Assembly: GCA_965207705.1 (NCBI GenBank)
Contig: OZ242292.1
Location: forward strand, 744,001 to 808,000
Length of the DNA stretch: 64,000 nucleotides
Direction: 5' to 3'
Origin: JAAOII01 sp965207705
GTDB lineage: Bacteria > Pseudomonadota > Gammaproteobacteria > CBDBNL01 > JAAOII01
The notes beneath the pieces were generated by a model. The model was not told where the DNA came from and made no database searches. It worked only from the letters and a program-made list of their open reading frames with translations. Shown here piece by piece: positions 55,518-64,000 of this stretch. Both the position numbers and the translations under genes were made by a program. Positions within the stretch are counted from its first letter, which is position 1. Every line of letters starts with the position of its first letter.

Positions 55518-55580
55518 ATGTCGGTAGTTTCTTCCCCAGAATTAGATGTTCCCATAAAAGGAACTTTTATACAATGGTAA
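55518..55580 (+). CDS. Conserved 20-aa micro-ORF upstream of DUF4325, copy 1
   Basis: The ATG at 55518 reads MSVVSSPELDVPIKGTFIQW and stops. A strong Shine-Dalgarno sequence (GGAGGG, 5 nt upstream) is unusual for this window. The second copy (61229-61300) keeps the frame with one substitution and a 3-residue extension. The DUF4325 gene starts 19 nt after the stop. Confidence 0.4.
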   Translation: MSVVSSPELDVPIKGTFIQW

Positions 55581-55599
55581 ATTAACTAAAATTATAATT

Positions 55600-55950
55600 A
55601 TGAAAGAAAAAATTATTAATATTGTTGAGGATTTCTCTGAAATGCCTTATGGTAGTACTGATGAACATGGTCCTGCAAACGGAGCAGCATTTCGTAAAAT
55701 GTTGATGGATGCTATGAAAGAAAATGATATTGTAAAAGTGGACTACGAAGGTTTAATTTTCCTTCCTGGCTCTACTTTTCTGGATGAAGCATTTGGCGCT
55801 CTGACACGCGTCGAAGGATACACCCAATCTTATCTTAATGAGCACCTGCAAATAATTAACTCATCTGAATATTCAAAAAAAACAATTGAGAGAGAAATAG
55901 CAAATGGTGTAGAAGAAAGACGCACTGGAAAGAGAATACCAGCCCTCTAA
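55600..55950 (+). CDS. STAS-like DUF4325 protein, copy 1
   Basis: 116 residues. IVKVDYEGLIFLPGSTFLDE followed by AFGALTR matches the STAS-like DUF4325 core (VDxxG...SSFLDEAFG); the N-terminal DEHGPANGAAFRKML is the usual lead-in. STAS-like folds are regulatory protein-protein modules, and DUF4325 proteins recur beside signalling ATPases and defence genes; no such ATPase is here. It is 93% identical to copy 2. A rho-independent terminator follows. TATAAT ends only 1 nt before the ATG, so initiation may depend on coupling to the micro-ORF. Confidence 0.7.
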   Translation: MKEKIINIVEDFSEMPYGSTDEHGPANGAAFRKMLMDAMKENDIVKVDYEGLIFLPGSTFLDEAFGALTRVEGYTQSYLNEHLQIINSSEYSKKTIEREIANGVEERRTGKRIPAL

Positions 55951-55957
55951 GTAACTG

Positions 55958-55977
55958 AGAGGCGAGATGCCTCTTTT
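55958..55977 (+). terminator. Rho-independent terminator after DUF4325 copy 1
   Basis: AGAGGC (55958-55963), loop gagat, GCCTCT (55969-55974) followed by TTT. Copy 2 lacks this hairpin: its sequence diverges at this point. Confidence 0.6.
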
Positions 55978-56032
55978 GTAAGGGTGGAGGCATATATTCG
56001 CTCCCTCTTATATTCATCCCACCCCTTGGCCC

Positions 56033-56086
56033 CGCCCACAAAATGCCTAACTCTTGCTATGAACTGTCACCATGCTCGCGACACAG
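56033..56086. repeat. Partial copy of the 110-bp repeat
   Basis: gcccacaaaatgcctaactc and the following tgc...ccatgctcgcgacaca match 54661-54712 with several changes. The 5' hairpin half is missing or diverged. Lies at the 3' end of the RM gene. Confidence 0.6.
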
Positions 56087-56092
56087 TACCCC

Positions 56093-59000
56093 TTACTCAG
56101 GTATATCTGGAAGCTTACTAATAACCCGGCTGGCATCAATACTTAACTGAGCTAAACGTGGTATCAGGTCTAATATATACCTTGGATTATCAGACCAATC
56201 ATTAGGGTCATTTTTGATGCCACTGCCAGGACGCCCTTCTTTACCAGTATCTATGGTTACTTGATAGCGATACAATAACCATTCAAGTGGGCTTTTACCA
56301 GTTATTTTATAATCGTATGCCTCCGATGGAATACCTGTAATAGTTATACTATCATTATATATAATTTCGGTCTTGATTGGGTTTAGGGAGCTTCCTCCAA
56401 ATTTCATTTTTTCAATTCGGTAAAAATCTTTATTCTTACCGAGCATATCGGAGTTTTCTATTATTTGAATGTTCGGCTCCGCGTTATGCTTCTCATAATT
56501 AATATGCCAGTCACCAAGTTGTTTGCCACCTTCACTGAACTGCCAAAAATCTTTTTTAGATGCCGCATAAGGAATGCGTGGCAATTCCTTGCTTAGATTC
56601 TTGGCATAGCGCTCACGATATGCAGGACTATGCAAAATACCATATACATAATAGAATAGGGTATCGGCATCTATGTTGTTATCTTTATATTGTTGCTGGA
56701 AAAGCTCAACTATTTTAGGTGAAATATTATCAATTCTTTGTTCTTGTTTATGTGCCTTGTTATCTTTTGATTGGCTGAGTAAATCATCTTTACCTACTTC
56801 AATTGTATTAAAACAATAACGAGGGAAACATTGTACATGATTAAGTATATAATCAGTAGGAATAATATTAACCATTATAGTAGAGAAACCAGCAGGGGAT
56901 TTTGATACACAAATAGTATAATTATTAGTTGAATCTTTAGGGAATAATTTCGGTAATCTATGTTGGCTATTGTTCCATTGTTTATCAAAATAAAGATGCT
57001 GTTGGCAGAATGGTAGATATAACCCTAAGCGCAACTTTGCCTCATCAAAGATTGATTTTTTATTCTGGGCTAGATCACGTTGCTTAGCAGTATCCCAATG
57101 GACTTTTTGGGAATTATAATCTATAAATTCTTTTACATAAGGAATTCTATCAGCAAGTTTAAGGTGCTTAATTTTATCAACATTTTTAGTATGGAAATCT
57201 TGGACCTGCTCATTATAAAATTTTATACACGACTGCATATTCTTAATCACCTCCTGCTTGTTATAGTTATATACCCAAGCATCGCGACTTGTGACTAAAC
57301 CACCGGAATATACTCCAAAGATAGAAACTGTCGTTTCAGAATGTTTGAGGTATTTAAAGAAATGTCTTTTAGTATCCTTCGTGCCCATAGGCAAGTATTG
57401 GTTAAATTTGGGGTCACGTTGGTTAAGCCAATCATTATTTTTATTTGGTTGAATCTCTTGCCATTTGATATTATTAACACTTTTTAATTTCTGTAATCTT
57501 TGTAACTTCTCTTTGCTAGTTAAATAGTCATCCACTTGGCTATAAAATATTCCTTTTGGTATGCTTTTATTTACTGGGGATTTAATGAAGAAATTTATGG
57601 TAATAGGAGTTCTAGTTCCTTCCTTAAATATATTCCCTTTCTCTTTTTTTCTCATTTCACCAGAAGTGCGAGCATCTCCGCGTAGATTAAAGCAATATAT
57701 ATGAGTGAGGTCTTGTTGTAAACAATAGCGCAAGCCGTCCATGCTACCACTATCCAGAAAGTTACCATTAGTAACAAAAGCAACCATGCCTTCCCCTTCT
57801 ATTCTGTCAGTTGCCCAGCGAATGGCGCGCACATAGGAGTCATAAAGGCTGTTCTTATTTGTTGCTTTAGAATGGGCTGCGTAGGTGCTTCGTATCCTTT
57901 CATCCAGCAGAGGGTATTTAAAGTTGGGGTTGTTATCATTCTGACTTCTTTGTCCGGAGGAATAAGGCGGATTGCCGATTATTACCATAATTGATTGTTC
58001 CTTTTGTTTTTTAATTTGTTCTGGATTACTCTGCAGAAACTCGGCTTCTTTGAGATAGTCGCCTGTATCTTCGTTCAGCTGGAATGTATCGGTAAGGATA
58101 ATGCCTGGGAATTGTTGATAGCTACTATTTTGTTGCTGCTTTTGTTGGCTATTTATATATTCCTCAGTCAAACAAAAATGATATGTCTGTTCAATATTAA
58201 TTGCAGCTATGTAATAAGCTAACAGAACTATTTCGTTGGCATGTAGCTCGGACTCATATTTGCGAGCTAAATCTTGTTTGCTGATTAGTCCTAATTGGAG
58301 CAGGCGGGAAATAAAAGTGCCAGTGCCTGTAAATGGGTCAAGAATATTAACTCCCTTAGAGGTTAATCTCTTACCAAAATGTTTATGCAGTAAATCATCG
58401 GCGCTGTTAAGAATAAAGTCCACAACTTCTACTGGCGTATATACAATTCCTAAACGCTCTGCTTGCTTCTTAAATGTCTTCTTAAAGAAATTTTCATAAA
58501 GTTCGGCAATTATCTTTTGCTTGCCTGCGAGGTTATCTATGCCAGCTACATTGGACTGAACATTCTTAAAGAATTTTTCTAACTCTCCCGCCTCGGCTGC
58601 TAAGTTGTGATATTCTATTGCTGTAAGGAATTTGTTCAGTGATTGAGACACTGGATTATTTTTAACAAAATTATAATTCTCAAACAATGCATTAAATACA
58701 GGAGTGGTAATGATATGTTGAGCCAGCATTTCTATTGCTTCCCCAGCTGTAATAGCTGGGTTAAGATTATGTTTCAGTTCGTTATGAAAATCCTTAAATT
58801 TTTGATGATGTTTGCTGTTTGTATCCGTAACTAATGAGTTAATTCTGCTGGTTATGTTTTGGCTAATATTGGCAACACCGTCAGCCCAATTTTGCCAATA
58901 ACGTCTGGTACCACATTTCATGACCAAAGTTGCTAATATGGCACGATGCAGTGCTTCTGTATCAAATTGTAATTCCCCCTGACGATTGAGATCTATGGTT

Positions 59001-61018
59001 GCTGATGCATCCGTATCTCCACTCCCAACACCAGAGGCATCCACTGTATCTGTTAGGATTCTCCCTGATGTTTTTTTGTTTAGCTCAATTTTATTAATCT
59101 CCGCATCCATTCTTTCGTCATGCGAGCGGATTGCCTGAATGGTCTCCCATACCACGTTATAGGTATCGTTATTATTTAGTGCTTCTTCAGGCGAGACATC
59201 GGTATTACAAAAAACTGGAAGGATTATATATCCCATGTTCTTACCTGGGGCTCGGCGCATCACCCTACCAACCGACTGCACAATATCAATTTTTGATTTG
59301 CGCGGACGTAAGAACATCACTGCATCCAATGCTGGCACATCCACCCCTTCGGATAAACAACGAGCATTACTTAAAATGCGGCATTCATTATCGCCTGTAT
59401 CTTCTTTTAGCCAGTTAAGTTTTGTGTTGCGCACCATTGAGTTTTCTGTGCCATCTGTGTGGTCAACTTCGCACTTTAATAAGGTGGTGCCGCCAAGTTC
59501 TTTGTGCTTTTTGTGATATTCTTGGATTACTTGATTGAACAAATCTTTAACCTGTTTAGAGGTAGCTATTGTGCCAGTATAAGCAACCGCTCTTTTCATC
59601 GGAGTCCGTTCATTCTTAGGCAAAGCATTGGGGTCTGAGAGGCGTTTTGCTAATCCATTCCAGCAGCCAATAATCTTGGCGGCATCACTAAGCTCTATTT
59701 CCTTACCTGTTATATCCTTGATAGTGTTAGCCGCATTTTTATCAGTGACGGTGAGAATTAATACCTTGTAATCTGAAAGTAATTTCTCCTCTACTGCTTT
59801 AGCAAAATTAAGCCGATGGAATTCATTACCAAAGATATTTTTATCGTCCATTGAAAATAGCTCAATGTCTTTTAATGTTTCAACTTTCTTTTTAACTGTT
59901 GGGGCAAAAATTCTTGATGTTGCCGTCATGTATAGACGCTTTTTTGCTTTTAGTTTTTCTTTGTCGTGGATTAAGGTAAAGTAAGATTGCTGTCTCTCTT
60001 TAGCACTATAGCCAACAGTTCTGTGAGCTTCATCACATATAACTAAATCAAACTCTGGAGCTCCAAGTTGTTGAGCTTTGATGACTACTTCTATGGATTG
60101 ATAGGTGCCAAATACTACATTGTTGCGCCTGGTTGCTTTAGAGCTAGTCGCAGTAGATTGTTTTAATTTATTGGCAAGTTTTTTGGCATCTGTAGTGGCG
60201 GGTATCTCAAGGTCATAGGAGCGAATATCTTCTTCGTTATTTCCCACTTTAGCATCAGAACAAACTGCAAAATTGCGTTGGGGTATTTCTCCATTGGCTG
60301 ACCACTCGCGCAGGGACTGGGATAATAGAGACAGAGAAGGAACCAAAAAAAGAATATTCCCACTGCCGTTTGGCACCATTTCTTCTGCAATTCTTAACGA
60401 GGTAAATGTCTTACCAGTCCCGCATGCCATTATTAATTGCCCAACATCATCTTGTTGGAATCCTGCAAGGACATCTTTGAGAGCTTCTTTTTGGTGCTTG
60501 AATAATTCTTGTGGAGGCACTCTAACAAGATTCTGGGGTGTGTGTAATTTGCTCCAAACAACTTTAGAGTTTTGAAGGTTAGCCAGCCCTATTCTTTCAC
60601 AATCAATATGCTGACCATCTAAAGCACGCTCAGCTTGTTCACTCCAACTATTCGTGGTGGAAACGATAATCCTTTCCGTGAATGGGCGCTTGCCTGAGGC
60701 AGTAAAAAATGAATCTATGTCGCCTTTTTGCAGTCGGTGGTCTTCCGCATAGAACTTGCACTGGATGGCACAGTGTTCGTCATCGTGAGTTATGGCAACT
60801 AAATCAATCCCTTCGTCACTGCCGCTCGTATCTGGGCACTCAACCCATGTGTATACTTGCTTAAATCTATTGCGATAAATAGGGTCAGTTAAGAAGTATT
60901 TCTTCATAAGGTTCTCAAACAATGTACCTCTTGCACGTGGTTCGCTGGAAAGAGCGCGTAATTCCTGTAAGACCGTATTAAAACTACCAGTTGTTTCCTG
61001 TTGTTGTATGCTCGCCAT
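56093..61018 (-). CDS. Single-polypeptide restriction-modification enzyme (type ISP-like)
   Basis: 1641 residues in the order of LlaGI-type enzymes. N-terminal Mrr-like nuclease (GSDEGIDLVAI and CAIQCKFYAED, the D...QxK core, about residues 70-100). SF2 translocase: Walker A MACGTGKTFTSL, DEAH box VICDEAHRTVGY, motif VI QSVGRVMRRAPG. Gamma-type N6-adenine methylase: motif I ILDPFTGTGTFISRLL, motif IV IGNPPYSSGQ. A C-terminal target-recognition region ends in LSIDASRVISKLPDIPE. All key motifs look intact, so restriction and methylation are both expected from one chain. Bracketed by two DUF4325 units. Confidence 0.9.
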   Translation of the reverse strand: MASIQQQETTGSFNTVLQELRALSSEPRARGTLFENLMKKYFLTDPIYRNRFKQVYTWVECPDTSGSDEGIDLVAITHDDEHCAIQCKFYAEDHRLQKGDIDSFFTASGKRPFTERIIVSTTNSWSEQAERALDGQHIDCERIGLANLQNSKVVWSKLHTPQNLVRVPPQELFKHQKEALKDVLAGFQQDDVGQLIMACGTGKTFTSLRIAEEMVPNGSGNILFLVPSLSLLSQSLREWSANGEIPQRNFAVCSDAKVGNNEEDIRSYDLEIPATTDAKKLANKLKQSTATSSKATRRNNVVFGTYQSIEVVIKAQQLGAPEFDLVICDEAHRTVGYSAKERQQSYFTLIHDKEKLKAKKRLYMTATSRIFAPTVKKKVETLKDIELFSMDDKNIFGNEFHRLNFAKAVEEKLLSDYKVLILTVTDKNAANTIKDITGKEIELSDAAKIIGCWNGLAKRLSDPNALPKNERTPMKRAVAYTGTIATSKQVKDLFNQVIQEYHKKHKELGGTTLLKCEVDHTDGTENSMVRNTKLNWLKEDTGDNECRILSNARCLSEGVDVPALDAVMFLRPRKSKIDIVQSVGRVMRRAPGKNMGYIILPVFCNTDVSPEEALNNNDTYNVVWETIQAIRSHDERMDAEINKIELNKKTSGRILTDTVDASGVGSGDTDASATIDLNRQGELQFDTEALHRAILATLVMKCGTRRYWQNWADGVANISQNITSRINSLVTDTNSKHHQKFKDFHNELKHNLNPAITAGEAIEMLAQHIITTPVFNALFENYNFVKNNPVSQSLNKFLTAIEYHNLAAEAGELEKFFKNVQSNVAGIDNLAGKQKIIAELYENFFKKTFKKQAERLGIVYTPVEVVDFILNSADDLLHKHFGKRLTSKGVNILDPFTGTGTFISRLLQLGLISKQDLARKYESELHANEIVLLAYYIAAINIEQTYHFCLTEEYINSQQKQQQNSSYQQFPGIILTDTFQLNEDTGDYLKEAEFLQSNPEQIKKQKEQSIMVIIGNPPYSSGQRSQNDNNPNFKYPLLDERIRSTYAAHSKATNKNSLYDSYVRAIRWATDRIEGEGMVAFVTNGNFLDSGSMDGLRYCLQQDLTHIYCFNLRGDARTSGEMRKKEKGNIFKEGTRTPITINFFIKSPVNKSIPKGIFYSQVDDYLTSKEKLQRLQKLKSVNNIKWQEIQPNKNNDWLNQRDPKFNQYLPMGTKDTKRHFFKYLKHSETTVSIFGVYSGGLVTSRDAWVYNYNKQEVIKNMQSCIKFYNEQVQDFHTKNVDKIKHLKLADRIPYVKEFIDYNSQKVHWDTAKQRDLAQNKKSIFDEAKLRLGLYLPFCQQHLYFDKQWNNSQHRLPKLFPKDSTNNYTICVSKSPAGFSTIMVNIIPTDYILNHVQCFPRYCFNTIEVGKDDLLSQSKDNKAHKQEQRIDNISPKIVELFQQQYKDNNIDADTLFYYVYGILHSPAYRERYAKNLSKELPRIPYAASKKDFWQFSEGGKQLGDWHINYEKHNAEPNIQIIENSDMLGKNKDFYRIEKMKFGGSSLNPIKTEIIYNDSITITGIPSEAYDYKITGKSPLEWLLYRYQVTIDTGKEGRPGSGIKNDPNDWSDNPRYILDLIPRLAQLSIDASRVISKLPDIPE

Positions 61019-61228
61019 CTTATTTATTAATGTTGTGTAAATATTTTAATATGTAGTGGATATTATACACATCCGCCAATGCAATGCATTGGAATAATTT
61101 ACAATGGAGATCTGTAGGGGTGGAGTTCTATATCCATACCTCTTGCGAAAAACTTGAATATGGAGACAGAATTATTTATAATAAATGATAGGGGTAGTCA
61201 CTAGTGGACATAGTAGTGAAGGGAAATA

Positions 61229-61300
61229 ATGTCGGTAGTTTCTTCCCCAGAATTAGATGTTCCTATAAAAGGAATTTTTATACAATGGTCAATTAACTAA
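61229..61300 (+). CDS. Conserved 23-aa micro-ORF upstream of DUF4325, copy 2
   Basis: Reads MSVVSSPELDVPIKGIFIQW then SIN and stops 10 nt before the DUF4325 ATG. The Shine-Dalgarno sequence is GAAGGG at the same distance as copy 1. The TAA of copy 1 is TCA here, giving the three extra residues. Confidence 0.4.
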   Translation: MSVVSSPELDVPIKGIFIQWSIN

Positions 61301-61310
61301 AATTATAATT

Positions 61311-61661
61311 ATGAAAGAAAAAACTATTAATATTGTTGAGGATTTCTCTGAAATGCCTTATGGTCGGACTGATGAACATGGACCTGCAAATGGAGCGGCA
61401 TTCCGCAAAATGTTGATGGATGCTATGAAAGAAAATGATATTGTGAAAGTGGATTATGCGGGTTTAGTTTTCCTTCCTGGTTCTAGTTTTCTGGATGAAG
61501 CATTTGGCGCTCTGACACGCGTTGAAGGATACACCCAATCTTATCTTAATGAGCACCTGCAAATAATCAACTCATCTGAATGTTCAAAAAAAACAATTGA
61601 GAGAGAAATATCAAATGGTGTAGAAGAAAGACGCACTGGAAAGAAAATACCAGCCCTCTAA
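61311..61661 (+). CDS. STAS-like DUF4325 protein, copy 2
   Basis: 116 residues, differing from copy 1 at positions 5, 19, 50, 53, 59, 91, 101 and 112 only (I5T, S19R, E50A, I53V, T59S, Y91C, A101S, R112K). The STAS-like core VDYAGLVFLPGSSFLDEAFG is kept, and the S after PGS matches the family SSFLDEAFG better than copy 1. It is followed after 69 nt by an XRE-type gene and lacks the terminator seen after copy 1, so read-through into that regulator is possible. Confidence 0.7.
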   Translation: MKEKTINIVEDFSEMPYGRTDEHGPANGAAFRKMLMDAMKENDIVKVDYAGLVFLPGSSFLDEAFGALTRVEGYTQSYLNEHLQIINSSECSKKTIEREISNGVEERRTGKKIPAL

Positions 61662-61730
61662 GTAACTCAGAGGTAATATGCATATTTAAAACTTGCGTTT
61701 CCTTATAGAATTGTGAAACAGGTGAAGAAT

Positions 61731-62654
61731 ATGACAACTAGCTATAAAGTAAAAGTTAATCACGAAGTGCTGCGTTGGGCAAGAGAAAAGTTCTCTGGCT
61801 ATTCTATACCTGGCGTGGTAAATAAGATTAAGCTTAAAACTGTATCTGATCAAACCATAATATCATGGGAGAATGGGGAGCTAGATCCCTCTTACGCTCA
61901 GATTAAAAAATTATCTAAAATTTATAAAACACCACTTGCCGTTTTTTTCCTGCCTGCTCCACCTGAAGGGCTTGAACCAAACAAAGAACTGCGGACTCTT
62001 CCACCAAACTATTCTGATAACATACCGCCAGAAATTAATTTTATTATCAGAAAAGGAATGGCAAGAGTATCAGACATAGCAGAATTAAGTGGTGGACAGG
62101 TTAATGAAGTAAATACACTTAGGAGTAAACTTAGGGATATCAAACTTGAGGGCACCAAAAAAGAGAATGCAATAAAATGTTCAAAGATAGTCAGAGAAAT
62201 ATTGGGGGTTAGTGTTGCAGATTGCAACTCTTTTGCCGGAGAGTTTTTAGTTCCTAACGAGGATTTTATATCTATTGATAATATTCGCTCTATATCTACT
62301 GATAACATTAGTGACGTATTTATTAATGAGTTGGCAGATAAATACAAAATTAGTAGGGAAGTTATACTTCGTAAACTCAAAGATAATAAGTTTATTATCC
62401 AAGAAGTTTATGAGAATAAAAATAAGGAGTGGGAAAAAGAAAGAAAGAGCAAGGATAAAAATATTGGGAAGAAAAAAGGAGGCGGTGATTATTATAGTAC
62501 TCAGGCAGTATATTTAGGTAATAAATACCTTAACCTTGCATTTAGTAATTACTATGGAGGTCGTATAGATGAATGTCAATTATCAGATTTTTTGGAAATT
62601 AAGGTTAGAAATTTGCAAGGGATAGAGGACCACTTTATCAGAAGCCAAAAATAA
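61731..62654 (+). CDS. XRE/ImmA-type regulator lacking the HExxH protease segment
   Basis: 307 residues from ATG 61731 (SD-like AGGTGA upstream; GTG 61713 adds six). The N-terminal helix-turn-helix (about residues 1-70) and LAVFFLPAPPEGLEPNKELR match XRE/ImmA proteins, as do AGEFLVPNEDF, LADKYKISREVILRKL and GGGDYYSTQAVYLGNKYLNL. Family members have about 90-110 residues with an HExxH metalloprotease motif between a (R)EILGVS-like helix and CNxFAGEFLVP; here these are joined directly. The frame is kept, so this looks like a clean internal deletion leaving a DNA-binding regulator that cannot cleave. Confidence 0.75.
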   Translation: MTTSYKVKVNHEVLRWAREKFSGYSIPGVVNKIKLKTVSDQTIISWENGELDPSYAQIKKLSKIYKTPLAVFFLPAPPEGLEPNKELRTLPPNYSDNIPPEINFIIRKGMARVSDIAELSGGQVNEVNTLRSKLRDIKLEGTKKENAIKCSKIVREILGVSVADCNSFAGEFLVPNEDFISIDNIRSISTDNISDVFINELADKYKISREVILRKLKDNKFIIQEVYENKNKEWEKERKSKDKNIGKKKGGGDYYSTQAVYLGNKYLNLAFSNYYGGRIDECQLSDFLEIKVRNLQGIEDHFIRSQK

Positions 62655-62689
62655 TATATAGGCGCGTTGCGAGCAGGCCGATGGAGTTA

Positions 62690-64000
62690 TTATCTTGATG
62701 TTGCTTGAGTCGTTAAGCCACCAGGGGTGCAGGTAAGAGCGGGATATTGATTAGCCGTGCCCAGATCCCAAGCACGATAAGTATTCAGGGCAGTTATATC
62801 ACCGCCGCCCAATTGTTGAGCCAGTTGCGAATCACTATTGACGGTGAATTCACCGCTCGCTGGGTCACACCAATAATTAGCCCATCCGCTGTAAATGCCA
62901 TCAAAGTTGGTTTGGCTTTGCAACATATTAGTTGTTTGTGGATCGCCTAAAATGTTTGACGCTATATTATTCTTGGTATTGGTTTGGGAATTAGTTTTGA
63001 GATTAACGTTGGTAGTTTCTCTATTCCAATATGACGAAGTGACCTTGTTATTAATGTCGCCAATTAAAGCACCAACATTAGAAGTTCCGCGGACATCTGC
63101 ACTGGTAGTAAAAGACGAAGTGGTAGTGCTTCCTGTCCCGCCACCACCCAGTGTGCCTATATTATCCATTCCGCTAACGGTTGCGTCAGCAACATAAGAC
63201 GCAGTTGTGGTGCTAGAATCCCAAGTGCCTATAAGAGCACCAATACTAGTCATCCCACTGACGGTCACGTCGGCAACATAAGACGCTGCAATGCGGGAAT
63301 TAACTCCATAACCAACCATGCCGCCAATACACTCCACTCCGCTGACAGTTGCACCAGTAACATAAGATGAGATAATCGTAACTTGATTGCCTATACCAAG
63401 CATAGCTCCGACATTACTACCAGTGGCACTAACTACGGTTTTGCCAGCAACATAAGATGAGGTGATTTCAACTTGGTTGCCATAACCAAGTAGAGCTCCA
63501 GTATTTTTATCCACAGAGTGAATCTTGCCTTGCACCGAGCTGCCAGTAATTACGGCATTATCTGCGTAGCCAACTAATATCCCCACATTATTTAAGCCAC
63601 CACTAATGCTTGCAGAGCGCATATTAACATTGCGTAATTGCGCGGCTGAGCCGATGGCTCCAAACAAGCCCGAAGCATTGATATAGCTGTCGGGTGGATT
63701 TATTATGGTAAGGTCGCTTATGATGTAATTATTGCCATCAAAGATGCTATTGAATAATGCTTTAGTTTCCTGGCATCCAAAAAGAATACTGCTTACTTCT
63801 TTATACAAAAAGCAATCTCCTATGGGCTGCCAATTGTCGTATCCTTGCAATGATATATCCGCAGTAAGTTCGTAGCCATCGCATTCTTGTATGCCTGCTT
63901 GCCCTCCGCAACCTGCGGTGTTGCTGGAGGCGCCACCACCGACAGAGAGACCAATCCCCAACAGGTCATAGCGGATTTGGTTAAGTTCATCGGCGGTTGC
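62690..64000 (-). CDS. GLUG-repeat protein, partial (5' end beyond the window)
   Basis: Open from base 64000 with ATADELNQIRYDLLG, the lead-in seen in the other GLUG proteins, so the true start is outside; an apparent TTG start at 63961 is internal. It has NGYEL-type and GLUG-like units (VGAMLGIGNQVTIISSYVTG), and a tail WDLGTANQYPALTCTPGGLT. Fifth member of the family in the window, beyond the restriction island. About 437 codons are visible. Confidence 0.8.
   Translation of the reverse strand, partial: ATADELNQIRYDLLGIGLSVGGGASSNTAGCGGQAGIQECDGYELTADISLQGYDNWQPIGDCFLYKEVSSILFGCQETKALFNSIFDGNNYIISDLTIINPPDSYINASGLFGAIGSAAQLRNVNMRSASISGGLNNVGILVGYADNAVITGSSVQGKIHSVDKNTGALLGYGNQVEITSSYVAGKTVVSATGSNVGAMLGIGNQVTIISSYVTGATVSGVECIGGMVGYGVNSRIAASYVADVTVSGMTSIGALIGTWDSSTTTASYVADATVSGMDNIGTLGGGGTGSTTTSSFTTSADVRGTSNVGALIGDINNKVTSSYWNRETTNVNLKTNSQTNTKNNIASNILGDPQTTNMLQSQTNFDGIYSGWANYWCDPASGEFTVNSDSQLAQQLGGGDITALNTYRAWDLGTANQYPALTCTPGGLTTQATSR

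Larger units (their letters stand above)
55442..55957 (+). repeat. Long direct repeat, copy 1 (matches 61153-61668)
   Basis: Offset 5711 bp. The unit contains a micro-ORF and a DUF4325 gene; no insertion or deletion is seen between the copies from the repeat start to the second gene's ATG, and the proteins differ at 8 of 116 residues. The two copies bracket the restriction-modification gene. Confidence 0.85.
61153..61668 (+). repeat. Long direct repeat, copy 2 (matches 55442-55957)
   Basis: Second copy of the micro-ORF plus DUF4325 unit. Similarity begins at cttgaatatggaga and ends just after the DUF4325 stop. Confidence 0.85.

Noticed and set aside
63922..63961. Start codon of the last GLUG gene at 63961
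   Set aside because: The frame continues to base 64000 with the ATADELNQIRYDL lead-in, so the TTG is internal.

Overview
This 64 kb window is AT-rich chromosomal DNA, best read as an uncultured gammaproteobacterium. The evidence is an SspA-type stringent starvation protein, the N-acetylmuramate kinase AmgK divergent from what looks like the start of lptD, an LptE-like lipoprotein with holA and leuS close by, RadA, PdxJ/PdxH, NagZ, GrpE and DnaJ. Gene order is rearranged compared with model gammaproteobacteria. Many starts share one layout: a TATAAT-like box ends about 4-8 nt before the start codon with no Shine-Dalgarno sequence, which suggests many leaderless mRNAs. Several housekeeping proteins also carry short repetitive low-complexity loops.

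Layout. 1-9.4 kb is core metabolism: lptD start (partial), amgK, fpr, pyrE, a sodium:solute symporter, an rnhB-recO-pdxJ-glpQ run, an atypical SDR and a DMT exporter. 9.4-11.1 kb holds two near-duplicate Panacea (SocA-like antitoxin domain) genes around a small two-TM protein, a candidate toxin-antitoxin locus. 11.1-17.3 kb is core again: holA, lptE, leuS, a ParA-like ATPase, tRNA-Thr(CGT) and rdgB. 17.4-24.6 kb is one giant GLUG-repeat lipoprotein whose start overlaps a truncated msrB remnant. 24.9-33.5 kb holds a lipoprotein hydrolase, grpE, a fused TRAP permease, an aminotransferase, a nitroreductase, two paralogous small lipoproteins and ilvD. 33.6-46.7 kb is a cluster of three more large GLUG / thrombospondin-3 / Fn3-like surface lipoproteins with recent internal repeat expansion. 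46.8-54.6 kb is core: sspA, a nagZ-pdxH-radA run, a YnjCD/ThiPQ-like ABC transporter and dnaJ. 54.6-62.7 kb is an accessory, defence-like island: hairpin repeats, a small membrane protein, and a single-chain restriction-modification enzyme bracketed by two copies of a ~0.5 kb unit (micro-ORF plus STAS-like DUF4325 gene), then an XRE/ImmA-type regulator that has lost its protease motif. The window ends inside a fifth GLUG protein.

How the genes fit together. AmgK and NagZ point to cell-wall sugar recycling, PdxJ and PdxH to PLP synthesis, and IlvD to branched-chain amino acids. The GLUG lipoproteins are probably large calcium-stabilised surface or adhesion proteins. The accessory loci (Panacea pair, restriction island) are the best places to look for undescribed biology.
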